Source: Kingdonia uniflora | Taxonomy: Eukaryota > Streptophyta > Magnoliopsida > Ranunculales > Circaeasteraceae | DNA: 64,000 bases | Direction: 5' to 3' | Assembly (NCBI GenBank): GCA_014058105.1 | Contig: JACGCM010002535.1 | Location: 2,914,001-2,978,000, forward strand | Shown: in pieces, positions 1 through 11,224 of the stretch | Layout of the letters: each line of letters starts with the position of its first letter | How positions within the stretch are numbered: the first letter of the stretch is position 1 | Notes under the pieces: generated by a model | Seen by the model: only the letters and a program-made list of their open reading frames with translations | Told to the model about the DNA's origin: nothing | Database searches by the model: none | Made by a program: the position numbers and the translations under genes

Positions 1-2023
1 ACTCTTCTTTCCTCCAAACTCCTCGAAAACCCTTTCCTCAATCGCCACTTTTTCTGAATTTAGTGAGGAGAGAATAAGAGAAACGTAGTAATATTGAAGT
101 TTCAACAACCCAATATAAAAAAAAGGTACAACAAACTAAAAAGCTCTGTTTTTTTTCCTGTTCTAATTGAAATTGGTTTATTTGTTTGTTTTTTGTCTTG
201 ATTGGTTGTTTTAGCTTTAAAGTGAGATTTTTGGCGTTCTTTGCAGTGATTTGTGGAGCCATGTAGAACTGCTCGAATTGGGGTTATTTGCTGCGATTTG
301 GGGTACGTTTTCTGCAGTGGGTAAAATATCCTCTTTTGCTTTTGCTTTTGATTTTGGATAATTTGTTTTGATTTTTTATGATATAAAGTTTGAAGCTTTC
401 AATTTCAATTTTAAGGAATTTTGGTGTGTATTCTATTTAAGTTTCAATCTTTCTATGGGAATAACGTTATTGTTGTATGACCTTTGATATACTTGTGCCG
501 GTAAGGGATGCTTACCCTTATTAATCTCAGAATTGCCAATCACAAGAAGATTGAAGAATATGGTATGTTGGTATGTCAGAAATATAGAAAGATTCTATTA
601 CTTGAAGCCGGGAACCCCTTTTCTGTTCGATAAAGCTTATTGATATGGCTACGACCATGACTATAGAATGTCATTTGACTTCGATAAAGATTATTGTTGC
701 ATGACTTGGATAGAACCTCCATATTTACATTTTTCTTATTATGGATTCTTAGATTATTTTCATCTTTAATCTTTCTAATTAATATTATAGTTGTTTATAT
801 TTTGCTTTAGACATATCGTGAAGAGACAACCATTAGTCAAGGGAAAATAGAAAATATGGGTGGAGATCGACCTATTTCTAATTTACTTTCTTAACATCCT
901 CTTTCTCAATGTGCTATAATGTAAAGATACTTTTATCTTCTTCTTTCTTTGATAATCTTTAAGTATCCCATCCCCATATTTTCTAATTAAGTAATGTTGA
1001 TTTAACTAGTACAGGACAAAATAAAAAGATAGTTTTGCTCAATGTCGAGTTAATGTATTCGCCTCTGATGAAATTCACCCAATATTGTTCTCATTAATAG
1101 CGTCAATTTGATGAAATCCACTCAATATAGTTATCATTAATAGCGTCAAACTGTAGCCTTTTAGATTTAGGTGTGAATGTATAGATGAGTTCAAACACGA
1201 GACAACATAAAGAAGGTAGGAAAAGACTAATATTCTTGAAGTTTGTCTACAAATTATAGTTTCATGTACTTAGTTAAACAATCAAATATAATACTACTGC
1301 TATATCTTCAATTTTGTGTGCCTTTTGCAAATCAAGGGAATCTGATGAGGACAAAATATGAGAAAAACATTAGGCACTTCATCCTCAAAAGGTTAAAATG
1401 TACTTCTGGGTCTTTTCCTATGCTCGTTCTTTTCTTCCGGTTCATCAAGATCATCAATGTTATCATGATATTCTTGTAATTTCCGTTGAATATGAGCAAA
1501 AGATTTCATAATATGTAAATTTTCTCATGATTTTTTCATATGTAAATGCGCATTAGTTTACTATAAGATGTTTTTATACAGGTTCTCGAGGTACAAGACT
1601 CCATAATTGGTTCCTGAAAAGCAGTTAACTCTAGGGATCCCTGACAAAAAATAACAGATTTATATCACGCCAAGCCAGGTACTTCACATTCCATAATCAT
1701 AGTCTTTGCTTCTTGCTACTCTAGTTGTTATGTAGCTGTTCATTTTATATCAAAAGAATCACATACTTTTGACTGTAGGTACTCTATAAGATGACATTGT
1801 ATTTGATTTATAGAAGGTTGGTTAGTATATACACACACACGGCTTGTATTCGATCTGCTTTATTTATTTGGCTGTCTTGCTTGATTTGTTCATTCATTAT
1901 TTGCTTTATTTAGTTAGGAAGTGATAAGGCACAAATGAGAATGGCCTGTTGATTATATGCCATAAGTATTTCCTTGTAGTGACCCTAATCTTGATTCATG
2001 CTTTTATTCTTTGATTACTAGAA
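1..2023. other. Stretch without a recognised gene
   Basis: AT-rich DNA in which no reading frame resembles a known protein. The first 300 bases are rich in pyrimidine and T runs and could be the untranslated leader of a gene lying to the left, but nothing proves this. A pair of 43-base direct repeats lies at 1067-1152. The stretch may be the 5' part of the CACTA element whose transposase pieces follow, because the first transposase-like codons begin at 2024, but I found no CACTA terminus here. Confidence 0.4.
1067..1152. repeat. Two 43-base tandem repeats
   Basis: Copies at 1067-1109 and 1110-1152 both begin GATGAAAT and contain CATTAATAGCGTCAA. They differ at a few positions, so the duplication is not recent. 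No function is visible. Confidence 0.8.
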
Positions 2024-2220
2024 ATGGATAAGAGTTGGATGCAATTGCCAAATAGGTTTTGGCCAGACTATATTAAAGGAATTAAAGATTTTATTGGATT
2101 GCTCGTGGTCATACAGATAGATCAGGCAGGACAAGGTGTCCATGCAAAGAGTGCAAAAATAGGAATTACAAGCATTTCGACGAGCTAAGCTATGATTTGT
2201 TACTAAATTGATAGCTATCT
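2024..2220 (+). pseudogene. CACTA transposase-associated domain fragment
   Basis: The ATG at 2024 opens with the residues MDKSWM, the usual start of the plant transposase-associated domain (Pfam Transpos_assoc, PF13963) found at the N-terminus of En/Spm-type (CACTA) transposases. After about 25 codons the frame is lost. The second half of the domain, with its cysteine cluster (CPCKECKN), is read in another frame near 2130-2160 and runs to a stop near 2211. The catalytic Transposase_21 part that normally follows is absent: next come a tandem repeat and then a Transposase_24-like gene. It is a dead remnant. The family call rests on the MDKSW start and the cysteine cluster. Confidence 0.7.
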
Positions 2221-2430
2221 TATGTGTTATATAGTTTTTTTTCAATTGAGTATTGCATAAAGCTTGAAAGCATGCCATCTAGCTATAAGTGTATTAGTTT
2301 GTATAATCCATTTTGTTATTAAATTGATAGCTATCTTATGTGTTATATAGTTTTTTCAATTAAGTATTGCATAAAGCTTAAAAGCATGCCATCTAACTAT
2401 ATTCTACTTTAGTTTGTATAAGTATTTTTT
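2198..2430. repeat. Tandem duplication, unit 116 bases
   Basis: The copies start at 2198 and 2314 and share the order TAAATTGATAGCTATC, TTATATAG, GCATAAAGCTT and AAGCATGCCATCTA. They differ by small indels in a T run and some substitutions. The repeat lies just after the transposase-associated fragment and was probably made inside the CACTA element. Confidence 0.85.
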
Positions 2431-2639
2431 TTTGCATATAGATATGGCATCAGGTACAACAAGTTGACGTTTGTGGGCACAATCTACTTCACAACTTGCG
2501 GTTAATACAGGAAATGATTCAAGTGTTGGTAAGATAGAACTTTGAAGTTTTCTTGTTTTTTGTTGGGTTTATTTACATAAGAAGACTAAGAATCTAATAT
2601 TGTTTTATTTAAAAAAATGTTTTTGTTAATAGATGTATG

Positions 2640-4047
2640 TAAGAAGAAAAAGGGAAGGCTGTGAATAACAAAGTTATTGATTACAAAGCTATTACTGGTC
2701 AGAAGCCTAGGATAGAGATCCACCCAAAATATGCAAGGCCAGTAGGGAGGTGGAGTTCCCAATTTGTCAGGGAAGTTGGGCTAGTTGCACGTCAACATGG
2801 GCCTCTTACGGGTCATGATTGGGGTAAAGTGGAAGATGATGTGAGAGGACCGTTACATGACCGTATTATGGTAATTAAGTTCTATATTCTAGCTATATTG
2901 TATGCTATATTGATTTCTTGTTAACTTTGTAATGCATTTCTTGTAGGATAAGTTTGATATTGATATGCACCTTCCACATGTGAAGTACGTTGTGGATAAA
3001 ATATTAGGAGAGCGCTTAAGAGGTTTCAGGTGTATTCTTAACTCACACTATAAGAAATTTGAAAATGACGGAGTGGCACGACGACACCCTTACGATGGCC
3101 TGGCACAAGAGAAATGGGATGCTTGCTGTGATTGGTTTGGAAGAGAAGAATTCAAGGTAGTGATATACTTAACTAGTTAATAAAACATTTGTCTTTTGTG
3201 TGGTTTAACTCTGTTCTATCCGTATAACTTTGAATATCATTCTATCTGTTTACTAATAAATCATTTGTTTTGCTTCTATTAAAATAGTTAGGTTTGATTT
3301 GCTTATACTAACATATTCATTTAACTGCAGAAAATTAGTGAGCAAAATTCAAGTAATCGTCAAAAGCTCCCAACAAACCATTGCGGTGGTTTAAAGCCAT
3401 TCGTAAAATATTTGGAGGAATCTGTACGTACTATTTTTTATTTACATACTACGTTGGGTTGCTTTCCAACTATTTGATACTATTTCCATTGTTATATGTT
3501 TTTGAATGTTGAACAACGTGACTCTGAGACTCAGCAACCTGTTGGAATGATCGAATTATATCGTCAAACCCACTTAAGTAGTAAGGGATGAACTAGTCTT
3601 GTTGCTGAAGAAAACTATGCGAGTAAATTAACTTGTTTCTCGCTTCTGCCAATGCAGTTTAATTTGATGTACTTATGCTGAATTTAAACTCACAGGACCG
3701 AATGTAACAACTTAAAGATGAGTCAGAAGCAGAGGGTGCTGTTCCAAAGACAGAAGATGAAATTCTAAATACGGTATTGGGTGTACGATCTGGATATTCC
3801 AAAGGCCTTGGGCATGGGGTCCTGCCACAATCATCTAAAAGGGTGTCATCCATTCAATTAGAAGAGGAAGTGCAAAGGAGGAGGGACGAGGAGGGACGAA
3901 GAGGAATTTCAAAGGAGAAGGGCCGAGGAAGCTGAAAAGCGTAATGAGGAGCTCACGGCTGAAATGGTGTCTTAAAGAGAAAAAATAGAGGAAATGGATG
4001 CTCGTCAAGAGAGGTTCGAGGCTTGGATGCTGCAATTCAATGCCTAA
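2640..4047 (+). pseudogene. CACTA (En/Spm-type) Transposase_24-like gene, decayed
   Basis: Exon-like blocks with GT-AG borders are seen at about 2661-2870, 2947-3156, 3331-3423 and roughly 3500-4047. The first carries KPRIEIHPKYARPVGRW, the second WDACCDWF, the third a block with an S-N-R-x-K-L motif, and the last RSGYSKGLGHG. This order matches the TNPA-like plant transposase family PF03004 (Transposase_24), which in En/Spm elements binds subterminal repeats rather than cutting DNA. The end is rich in Glu and Arg and probably a coiled coil. In-frame stops are present (for example in the block near 3588, and one at 3975), so the gene looks dead. It sits in the same direction as the transposase-associated fragment at 2024, so both may come from one element. 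Confidence 0.75.
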
Positions 4048-4289
4048 TCTTCATGGTATGTATGAATTGTGTTTATTAAAATTGATTAGTTGCATGCACG
4101 TCTGATTATTTACTAGTCATTGGGATGGGTTATTTTACAGGATGTATTAGTTGTTTAGTACAGATTAGTTTATTTGAGTGTGAGAGATTTGATCTTTTGG
4201 AGACTTGAGTGGTTTTAATGGCAGATTTCACCATCAAAATGGCCCAATATATACTTGAATTTATCTATGGCTTGTAGTGGTCTGTAAGT

Positions 4290-5330
4290 GTAGGTACATC
4301 ATCTTGTAAACAACTTAGTGCTTGTAGTTGTTTTTACTAGAGAGATTGTTTTTCCTGTTTTCTCCTTGCTTACTTCAATTGGAGTTTGTGGAATATCTTC
4401 ATATGGTTGTTGTGGGAGAGTAGCAGTAGCTACACTTTGGTTTACCTTTCTCTTATTTCTTCTAGGTCTGTATATAAGAAACAGCGAGATTAGTCTAATC
4501 TCCCAATTTTGACAGAATTTTTTTGTTAACAACCTGTTCTTTAGTGCAAAGTCAGCTTCATGGTTCCCCTCTCTAATGAATGGAGACAAGAGAATCTCTC
4601 AGCCTTTACCTTCATGTGTTGAATCTGTCTATTCATCCAGATACACTCCCATGGGGGTTCACAATCTTGGTCTACAATCATTTTTATATAGGCTGAATCA
4701 GTAATGATTTCATAGTTTTTAAGGCCCAAGCTTGTAGCATATTCCATCCCTTTGTTCTAAAAATACCTCCAATGGTTGCTCTTGAACTATTTATACATCC
4801 ATCACAGTTTTCCACCACCAAATTTCTTAGGGAGGGCCTCAAAAAACCCATGTGATATTTTAAGACTGCTTTATGATTGGGGTTATACCCCAGTTTATGA
4901 GAGCATCTTTGTTTTTAAGAGAGTCAACAAAATTATTGGTTGAGTTGCAGCACTTGATGTTTACCTCATCGTTTACTAGGTGGTAGATCTTTGCTTCTGT
5001 TCTCTTTATGTCTTGGAAATGTGTTATGTTTCTCTCTTCCCATAAGTGATATTCAACAGCAGGCAGAGCAATTTTTATAATCTTGAGAGTATCAGAATTT
5101 GAAATCTCCAGAGTCCATTCAATCTCTTCATTCCAGTCTTGAATTTACCTGGTTATACTCAAAGATTTAAAAACTTCAGACCATACTTTGTTTGAAAAAG
5201 AGCATGAAAAGAAGAGATGCCTATTGTTTTCTTCTAGGTCAGTACATAAGAAACATCGAGATTAGTCTAATCTCCCAATTTCGGCATAAATTTTTTGTTT
5301 ACAAACTGTTCTTTAATTAGTGTAAGCCAG
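4290..5330 (-). pseudogene. LINE 3' fragment: zinc-binding RT domain plus RNase H
   Basis: Read on the minus strand, 5330-5000 gives the zinc-binding reverse transcriptase region of plant LINEs (zf-RVT, PF13966), with a recognisable HLFFSCSFSNKVW block and further on a HLWEERN block. About 4830-4530 gives an RNase H-like region (RVT_3, PF13456) with NCDGC, EIITDSAYI and the closing REGNHEADFAL signature. Several frameshifts and stops separate these blocks. Endonuclease and polymerase parts are missing, as expected for a 5'-truncated copy inserted in reverse to the neighbouring CACTA pieces. No TSD was recognised. Confidence 0.75.
4458..5325. repeat. Dispersed direct repeat of about 90 bases inside the LINE fragment
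   Basis: A block starting TCTTCTAGGTC at 4458 recurs at 5230; both copies continue with GAGATTAGTCTAATCTCCCAA and a T-rich tail ending CTGTTCTTTA. About 770 bases separate the starts. The copies differ by several substitutions. Either the LINE was internally duplicated or two related copies recombined here. Confidence 0.75.
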
Positions 5331-5647
5331 AAAATGAAAGAGTGCCTAGGCACTGCATCCCCATCCTATATCAGTTTGTGTCATCCCCCTCTAGCATTTG
5401 CTTTTTAAAGCCCACCTACCTCTAAATCCACGAGTGTGTTCCAGATGGATAGGAAGGATCCTCGTCTTCTATTTTCTTTCTTGCTTGCACTAGTCTCGAA
5501 AGGATCCTCGTCTTCTATTAAAACTTGCATATGAAGAAAGAAAGCAATAGCTGCAGACCTCTTTTTTCTTTAGTTGGTACATATGAGGAGGCTGGAAGCA
5601 TAGAGCTACTTGAACTTCTTGCTCGGCATTCTGATTCTATCTACTGG

Positions 5648-5714
5648 TCTAAAGGAAGTGCTTGTGCAGACTTAGCAACAAGCTCTAAAGGAAGTGCTTG
5701 TGCAGACTTAGCAA
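5648..5714 (+). repeat. Two 31-base direct repeats
   Basis: Identical 31-base units start at 5648 and 5684 (period 36) and contain GGAAGTGCTTGTGCAGAC. They lie in a 71-codon open frame of unknown meaning. Perfect identity suggests a recent slip or duplication. Confidence 0.8.
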
Positions 5715-7000
5715 GGAGTGTGTTGAAGATAGTTTTTTAAGCCTAGCCCAACCGTAAGAGAGGCAGGAGTACAATAAGTCGAAGCAAGACGAGAGTCAAG
5801 TGCAAACAGTTAGCAGAAGCAAAATTGAACAAGGCATCGAGGCCAACGCGATCCTCTTTTCTTTCTATTCTATGCAATCTTAGTCAAACCAAAATCAGGT
5901 GGAGTAAAACACGAGTTTAAGTACAAGCAAGAGATCATTCCTCAAAAGACTTCCCAGGAGTTTCTGGCAACACCACATGCCTTGAGAGCACCTGTTTATG
6001 TTTATTTGTAGCTTTAGTCACTAGAATGCCATTGCAATTAAACTGTCTTTTTCAACCATTTTCTGATCAAAACAGAATCTGCAGAAAGGCAGCAGCTTTG
6101 TTGCTTCCTTCTGCCCCCCATTTTGGAAAGGATAGAACATCCTTTAGGTTATGTTCTACCCCAACCATTTTCTGAACTGAAACTGTCTTTTTCATCCATT
6201 TTTTCTGAACTGAAACCGTCTTTTTCGTCCATTTTCTGAACTGAAAATGTCTGTAAGCAAGTTGCTACTGAATTGTGTTTCCGAGCCAGAGATGCAGAAG
6301 AGTACACACATAATATTTGGCTTTTCAACCTGTTCCCAATTAGAAAAGTTAACTCGCAAAAAGCAAGGTGACTGCAATCAATATTTCATGGAAATGAACA
6401 ATTTTCCCAGAAATATGGTTATGGAATGGAGATTCAAGGTGAAGTATGTTATGGAAATTAGTTTGGAGCGGTGCTTGGGAATTGTTCATCAGGAAGCAGA
6501 AGTCCAGAGATTTAATCCTCAACTCAAGCAAACCAACCAACCATCAGAAGAATCCTGCCTGAGCGAAGGTTAACAAGATTGCACATGCCAATGAATGAGT
6601 ATTTCTCTCTAATTACCGCCTCAAGTCACCCTTGATAGTCTATAGTAAAAAAAAAAATCTCCAAGGGAAGAATATATACCTCTTAGAGAGCTAATTCAAA
6701 GAAAATGAGATGATAACTTAAGAGAGCCATTGTAATTTGCCGATAGAAATTAGACATTCCATAAACAAGAAAAGGGAAAATGACAATTAGTAGAAAACTA
6801 CACCAAAGTATCATTGTATGGCTTCTTAACTTAGATCAAACAAATACGGCATTGATTAATTATAGGAACAAACACCGCATATCATATGCCACGACAAAAC
6901 ATTACAAATAATTAACCATGGCCTCGCATTTGTACATGCATTCTCAATAGTTGGATTTTATTCTTCTGGTCTGCTCCTCAAGGAAACTCACCATCCATCT
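5715..7000. other. Stretch without a recognised gene
   Basis: No protein family was recognised. A 108-codon ORF at 6247-6573 (+) shows no known motif and overlaps an ORF on the other strand. The stretch contains the first copy (about 6086-6250) of a repeat that recurs at 7985-8165 and in diverged form near 58200-58350. Confidence 0.4.
6086..6250. repeat. Dispersed repeat with TTTTCTGAACTGA motif, copy 1
   Basis: This block matches 7985-8165 almost base for base: a part with GCAGCTTTGTTGCTTCC, a part with CATCCTTTAGGTTATGTTC, then short tandem units of 30-40 bases built on CCATTTTCTGAACTGAAA. The same core word appears in reverse orientation near 58250-58340. It behaves like a small dispersed repeat, perhaps part of a non-autonomous DNA transposon. 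Termini could not be set. Confidence 0.7.
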
Positions 7001-7029
7001 TATTCACCATCACTATTAACGTCGAGTTT

Positions 7030-7583
7030 ACATTCCATGAGTATTTCTTCTATATCAGTCAGCCTCATCCAACTGGTCGTCGTAATCGATATACTCCTCA
7101 TCTGGGTATGTGAAAAACATCTCACAATCGCTCTAAAGGAAGGAAAGAAAAAAGTAAACATATTGTTTCAAATTCCAAGTTCAAATAATTAAGGAGAGAT
7201 AAAAACTAGAATAAGTGTGTACCAGATTTGATATTGAACCTTTAGTCTTTTCCCGTTCCGCATCGGTGTACTCACCTGAATGATAAGATATTTTAGGAAA
7301 CCACAATAATGTACACTATAATTTGAAGTATACAAGAATTGGCTAAAGCTGTAAGTTACTTACATCCATTCAAGGCTAGTTTTGCATTCTTAATCCGTTC
7401 ATCAAGACGAAGGCGCATGGTATTATCTGTTGCCTTCTCAGTATCAATCTTGTCGAGAAAGGACACCGAACAATCCCTAGCTCCCTTTTTCGGGTCAGCC
7501 ATGCTCCGAATTCCATAATCTTTGAGGTCAACTTTATCATCCACCAGTTGTCCGTTATTGTAAAGGATTCTGTTTATATTCAT
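7030..7583 (-). CDS. Possible small spliced gene or gene fragment, function unknown
   Basis: Minus-strand exon 7583-7364 codes for 73 residues, with a stretch QLVDDKVDLKDYGIRS that looks loosely like the end of a ubiquitin fold, and ends at a strong donor (GTAAGT at 7363). Two further exon-like blocks with AG and GT borders follow at 7275-7222 and about 7132-7050; the last would end with the acidic residues PDEEYIDYDDQLDEAD. However, joining exon 1 to the second block in the obvious phase meets a stop after about ten codons, while the long open reading of block 2 is in another phase. It may be a decayed fragment carried by a transposon, or a gene with splice sites I chose wrongly. The ubiquitin likeness is only an inference. 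Confidence 0.25.
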
Positions 7584-7984
7584 GAGGTCATGTGTACAAT
7601 GTTATCTAACTTTTTTGGATACGAAGTTTCGAAATTCAGTCATAGCATTACAGTAGATGAAATAAAATATTAGACCAGGGCTTTCAACACAAAGTTCCAA
7701 CTCATTATCAATTGCTTTAGAAGTGTCGACCGTGTGGGATATTTGGGTTCAGAAGGAGGATACTACTCAGACATATTTCTGGTATCTCTTATTATTCTGG
7801 AGTTTCTTTATAAGGTTACTCTGTATTCGGGGGTAAACAACTTATGTAAGGGGTACTTATATTTGTATTTTCCGAATATGCATAATTAGAGTAATATACT
7901 ATATGCAGTTGCTACTTATCAAACTACGGAAGGGATTTGTAGACAAAAATACCAAACCTCTACCATCCGTGGTCGCTACTTATG

Positions 7985-8165
7985 GTAGCAGCTTTGTTGC
8001 TTCCTTCTGCCCTCCATTTTGGAAAGAATAGAACATCCTTTAGGTTATGTTCTACCCTAACCATTTTCTGAACTGAAACTGTCTTTTTCATCCATTTTTT
8101 TGAACTGAAACCGTCTTTTTCATCCATTTTCTTAACTGAAAATGTCTTTTTCATCCATTTTCTGG
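7985..8165. repeat. Dispersed repeat with TTTTCTGAACTGA motif, copy 2
   Basis: Second copy of the repeat at 6086-6250, in the same orientation, with one more of the short tandem units (about 32-37 bases, each holding CTTTTTCATCCATTTT). The two copies bracket about 1.7 kb that contains the possible small gene at 7030-7583. Confidence 0.75.
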
Positions 8166-8400
8166 GCACTCTGAACAATCAGGAAGGCAGATGTTCTGAT
8201 GCTTCCTTTTGCTCTAAATTTAGCATGCTCTGAACATCCTTATGTAATTTATTGTTGCATCAATGAGCTTCTAACATCCATAAAAGGCATGCATCAAAAA
8301 GGCCATCTTTCTCCCACATCCATTTTTTGATCTGAGAATGCAGTTAGAGGTAGCCCAACTCCCCATATCATCAACTTTGTCTAAGTTCTAAGAGCATTAT

Positions 8401-9210
8401 TGTGACGACCTACCAACGCCGGCCAAATCCACCCGAGCGTTCTGAGTTCTGTCCGAATGTATTTGTTCTCTATATCTTAATATAGCTCCACGCCAAGTTT
8501 CGTCGCAATCGGATTCAGTTAAGGGGGCGAAAAAGTCCAGTACGCTTCGTCTCATGTTTTAACGTTTCCTTTTGGAAATTGACTATTCACTTAGTAGCTA
8601 TATTAAGGAGGAACCTTGGTCCGATCCTCCCCATGACTAAAAGAGCTTTAATGCTTAGTCATCAAGGACCCCGGCTCATGGACTATCTACAAGGGATAGT
8701 TATGAGTTCTCCTAGGCCTAGGAAAGGCTAGGGGACATTGCCTCGCAATGCGGGCCGGTTTTCCAAAGAGGGCTTCATATGGCGCCGCTATGCCCCGCGG
8801 GCTATCCGAGACGCACCGCCCCTTACAGATGGACAATATAAATAGTCCAGGCTCGTCGGCCCTTGAGATATGAGTCCCTTATTTGGAAACCGGCATATTG
8901 AGCTACCCTGATCCGCTGCAGGACAGGTGTGCTTTCCGTACCTCGCGCGCGTCGCGAGAGATTACGCTGTAGGGATTATTGAGGGAACTTTCAGCGTTGT
9001 TGCCTATACCGAATACATATTCGATGACCCCTCACGAGTATCCAGGATTATCCGGATGTTGCTTTAGCATCCGTGGGCTGTATGCCACTGGCGCGCCGCG
9101 CCCGTGAAGATGGCTGGTACACGCCGACCGCGCATCCGTGTACGCCGCACGGTCCCTTATTCCGCTGCACTCCGGGAACTGTAGAGGCGGTCCCAGGCTG
9201 GGCCGTGACA
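8401..9210 (+). mobile_element. Solo LTR (Ty3/gypsy type), 810 bases, with TSD
   Basis: The block begins TGTGACG and ends CGTGACA and is flanked on both sides by the perfect 5-base duplication ATTAT (8396-8400 and 9211-9215). It is clearly more GC-rich than its surroundings, with many CpG sites, and holds a TATA-like TATAAATA near 8836. A block near 8541-8605 (TTTCCTTTTGG then ACTTAGTAGCTAT) recurs in the LTRs of the chromovirus at 30034 and 37797, so the parent is likely a related Ty3/gypsy element. Orientation is inferred from that match. No internal retroviral genes are present, as expected after LTR-LTR recombination. Confidence 0.9.
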
Positions 9211-9381
9211 ATTATTGAGAGCCATATATCCAAGCCGAAGTAGACATCTGGGAAAGAACCGAAATAGACATCTTAGAAAAAACTCATTTATTGAGAGAAC
9301 CTAGAAAATTGGAAAATAATTTACTACATTTTCTCCACAGGATTTATACTATATTCAGTTGAATTATTTCAAGACTGTTAG

Positions 9382-9577
9382 ACTATGAGCAGGATGTAGT
9401 GCTATATTAGGTCCATATATGACAGGCTTGGTATAAATATTTTCATGTGCATTTTGGGGAATCACAAGTTGTAACTTTTTTCAAGTTTATTTCATGCTTT
9501 CGACTATGGGCATGATATATGTAGTTGTATACTAGGTCCATATATGACAGGCTTGGTAAAAATATTTTCATGTGCAT
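9382..9577. repeat. Two direct repeats of about 75 bases, period about 121
   Basis: Copies near 9382-9456 and 9503-9577 share GGTCCATATATGACAGGCTT and ATTTTCATGTGCATT. They lie between the solo LTR and the CACTA-like terminus, probably in the element's 3' part. Confidence 0.75.
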
Positions 9578-9884
9578 TGCTTACTTTAGTGCATTTTAGC
9601 TTTATTAATGTTTAGATAAGTTTACTGATGTGTTTTTTTCAATTCATTGTACAAGATTGGCCAGATCGATTGCGGGTGGATGATTGAAGAAAATTTGGGT
9701 GGATGACAGTGGATTATGCTAGAATGTCTATTACATGGTTGTAAAAATTTTTGGATGCTTCGAACACTTTTGAAGTAGATTATCTTAGTTAATGAAAGAT
9801 ATTTTGTTATAAATGATTGTGAATTCATTTGAGGTTAATGTGATTATAGAAATTGAAATGTGTAAAATTTAGCAAAAAAATGTG

Positions 9885-10223
9885 TAAAATAGGGGTGTTG
9901 CTAGAAACAATCTTTTGCAACGCTTAGAGTGTGGTTAAAAGTGATCCTTTAGCAACGTTGGAGGGTGCTGCTAGAAACAATCTTTTGCAATGCCATTTAT
10001 TGCAAAAGACGTCTGAAAAATGTTTTAGCAGCGCCATATGCGTCGCAACAATGTAGAATCTTTAGCAACGCCATTTGAATCGTTGCAATTGATTTGTTGA
10101 GACCTACTTTTTTGCAGCAACTCTACAACGCTATTCTAGGCGTCGTTATTAGTCAATAGCAACGTGGTTTGCTACTTTTAGCGACGCTATATGGCGTTGT
10201 AAAAAGTCTCATTTGTTGTAATG
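9885..10223 (+). mobile_element. CACTA element 3' terminus with subterminal repeats
   Basis: The last bases, CATTTGTTGTAATG ending at 10223, read on the other strand as CATTACAACAAATG, one base away from the CACTACAA start typical of plant CACTA elements. The preceding 330 bases carry many short motifs around TTGCAACGC, GCGTTG and AGCAACG in both orientations, the usual subterminal transposase-binding pattern of this superfamily. Directly beyond 10223 the sequence switches to the coding region of a Tat-element antisense gene (compare 47166-46897), which marks the insertion border. The matching 5' terminus was not found; the transposase pieces at 2024-4047 are the likely body of the element, but this is inference. 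Confidence 0.7.
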
Positions 10224-11198
10224 CGAGCTGAAGGTAGTTTGAGAAAATCTATCAGCCTCAGAAGCTGCAGCCGAACACTTGTATATAGCCCTACCCGCCA
10301 AAGATATGGAGTTTCGAGGGATGCAACGAAGGTGTGACGAGTTAAATGAGAGGGTGGCACGATTGAAAACCGAATTGGCATAAGCCAACGCGCGTGTCAA
10401 GAAAGCCGAGGCCAGAGAGTGCTCGAGGGGGAGTAGAAATGAGGTTAAAGTTCCTCTAGTCCCAGGCGATGTAGTTAGTTTGTCAGGTCGAATTAAAAAG
10501 CTAGAAGATGATGTAGCTCGAATTCAGGGGCATGTGGAGAAAGGGAATGAAAACTTAAAGGAATGCAACACAAGTTGGATGCTGCTCTTATCAAGGAGAA
10601 GGTCTTGGAAGGGGAAATTAGGGCGAAGGAAATTCTGATAAAGAAAAAAGATGATTTGTTAAGGGATACTTCAGCCAGGGAAGTGCTGAATGTAGAAATT
10701 GAGAGACTTCGAGCCCAGGTGGTGGACTTAGAAGTCATTAATCAGGCTGAATCAACAAAATTTGTCAAAAAAATTGGAAAATACTATAGCCTTTGATGCT
10801 CGGACATACATGGAAATGACACATCAGAAGAAACTGTATGCGACTTTGGAGTTACGCCTCGAGAAGGTAAGGTCTCACTTTTTAAGGATCGTTGTAGCTC
10901 ATGCGGCACGCGAGGACCTGTTAAAGTCGAATGTTGCGTATTTTGTAGAGGAAGTAAAAAGACTTGAGTTAGAACGAGATACCTTATTCAAGAGTTTGTC
11001 TGACAAGGGATGCATTTGTAGAGTCAATATAGATCGAGGGAACTGTATGACCTTCATGGAAACGAATTTAGGCCCTCAACTTGCTGATCTGGTAGAGAGG
11101 GGCAGAGTTGCTGCGACTCGCTAACTGAATTCTAATCGACCTCCTGCTGAAGGGCAAAACATGGTTGACATCCCAGCAGCAGAAAATAATCCATTGTA
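10224..11198 (+). pseudogene. Antisense-type coiled-coil gene of a Tat retrotransposon (fragment A)
   Basis: This is the C-terminal third of the protein also encoded on the minus strand at 47166-46140. It is a Glu/Lys/Arg-rich coiled coil (for example CDELNERVARLKTELA and IRAKEILIKKKDDLL), ending in a compact block with CICRVNIDRGNCM and ERGRVAAT. The reading frame shifts near 10560 and near 10760, and stops occur near 10255, 10380 and 11122, so it is not functional. The upstream part was cut off by the CACTA terminus at 10223. By analogy with element C, this gene would lie antisense to gag-pol, so its parent element points to the minus strand. Confidence 0.75.
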
Positions 11199-11224
11199 AT
11201 GTTACCTAAAAATAAATAGTATCT

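Noticed and set aside
6247..6573. 108-codon ORF on the plus strand
   Set aside because: No recognisable motif, no splice or family support, and an overlapping ORF of similar size on the other strand.
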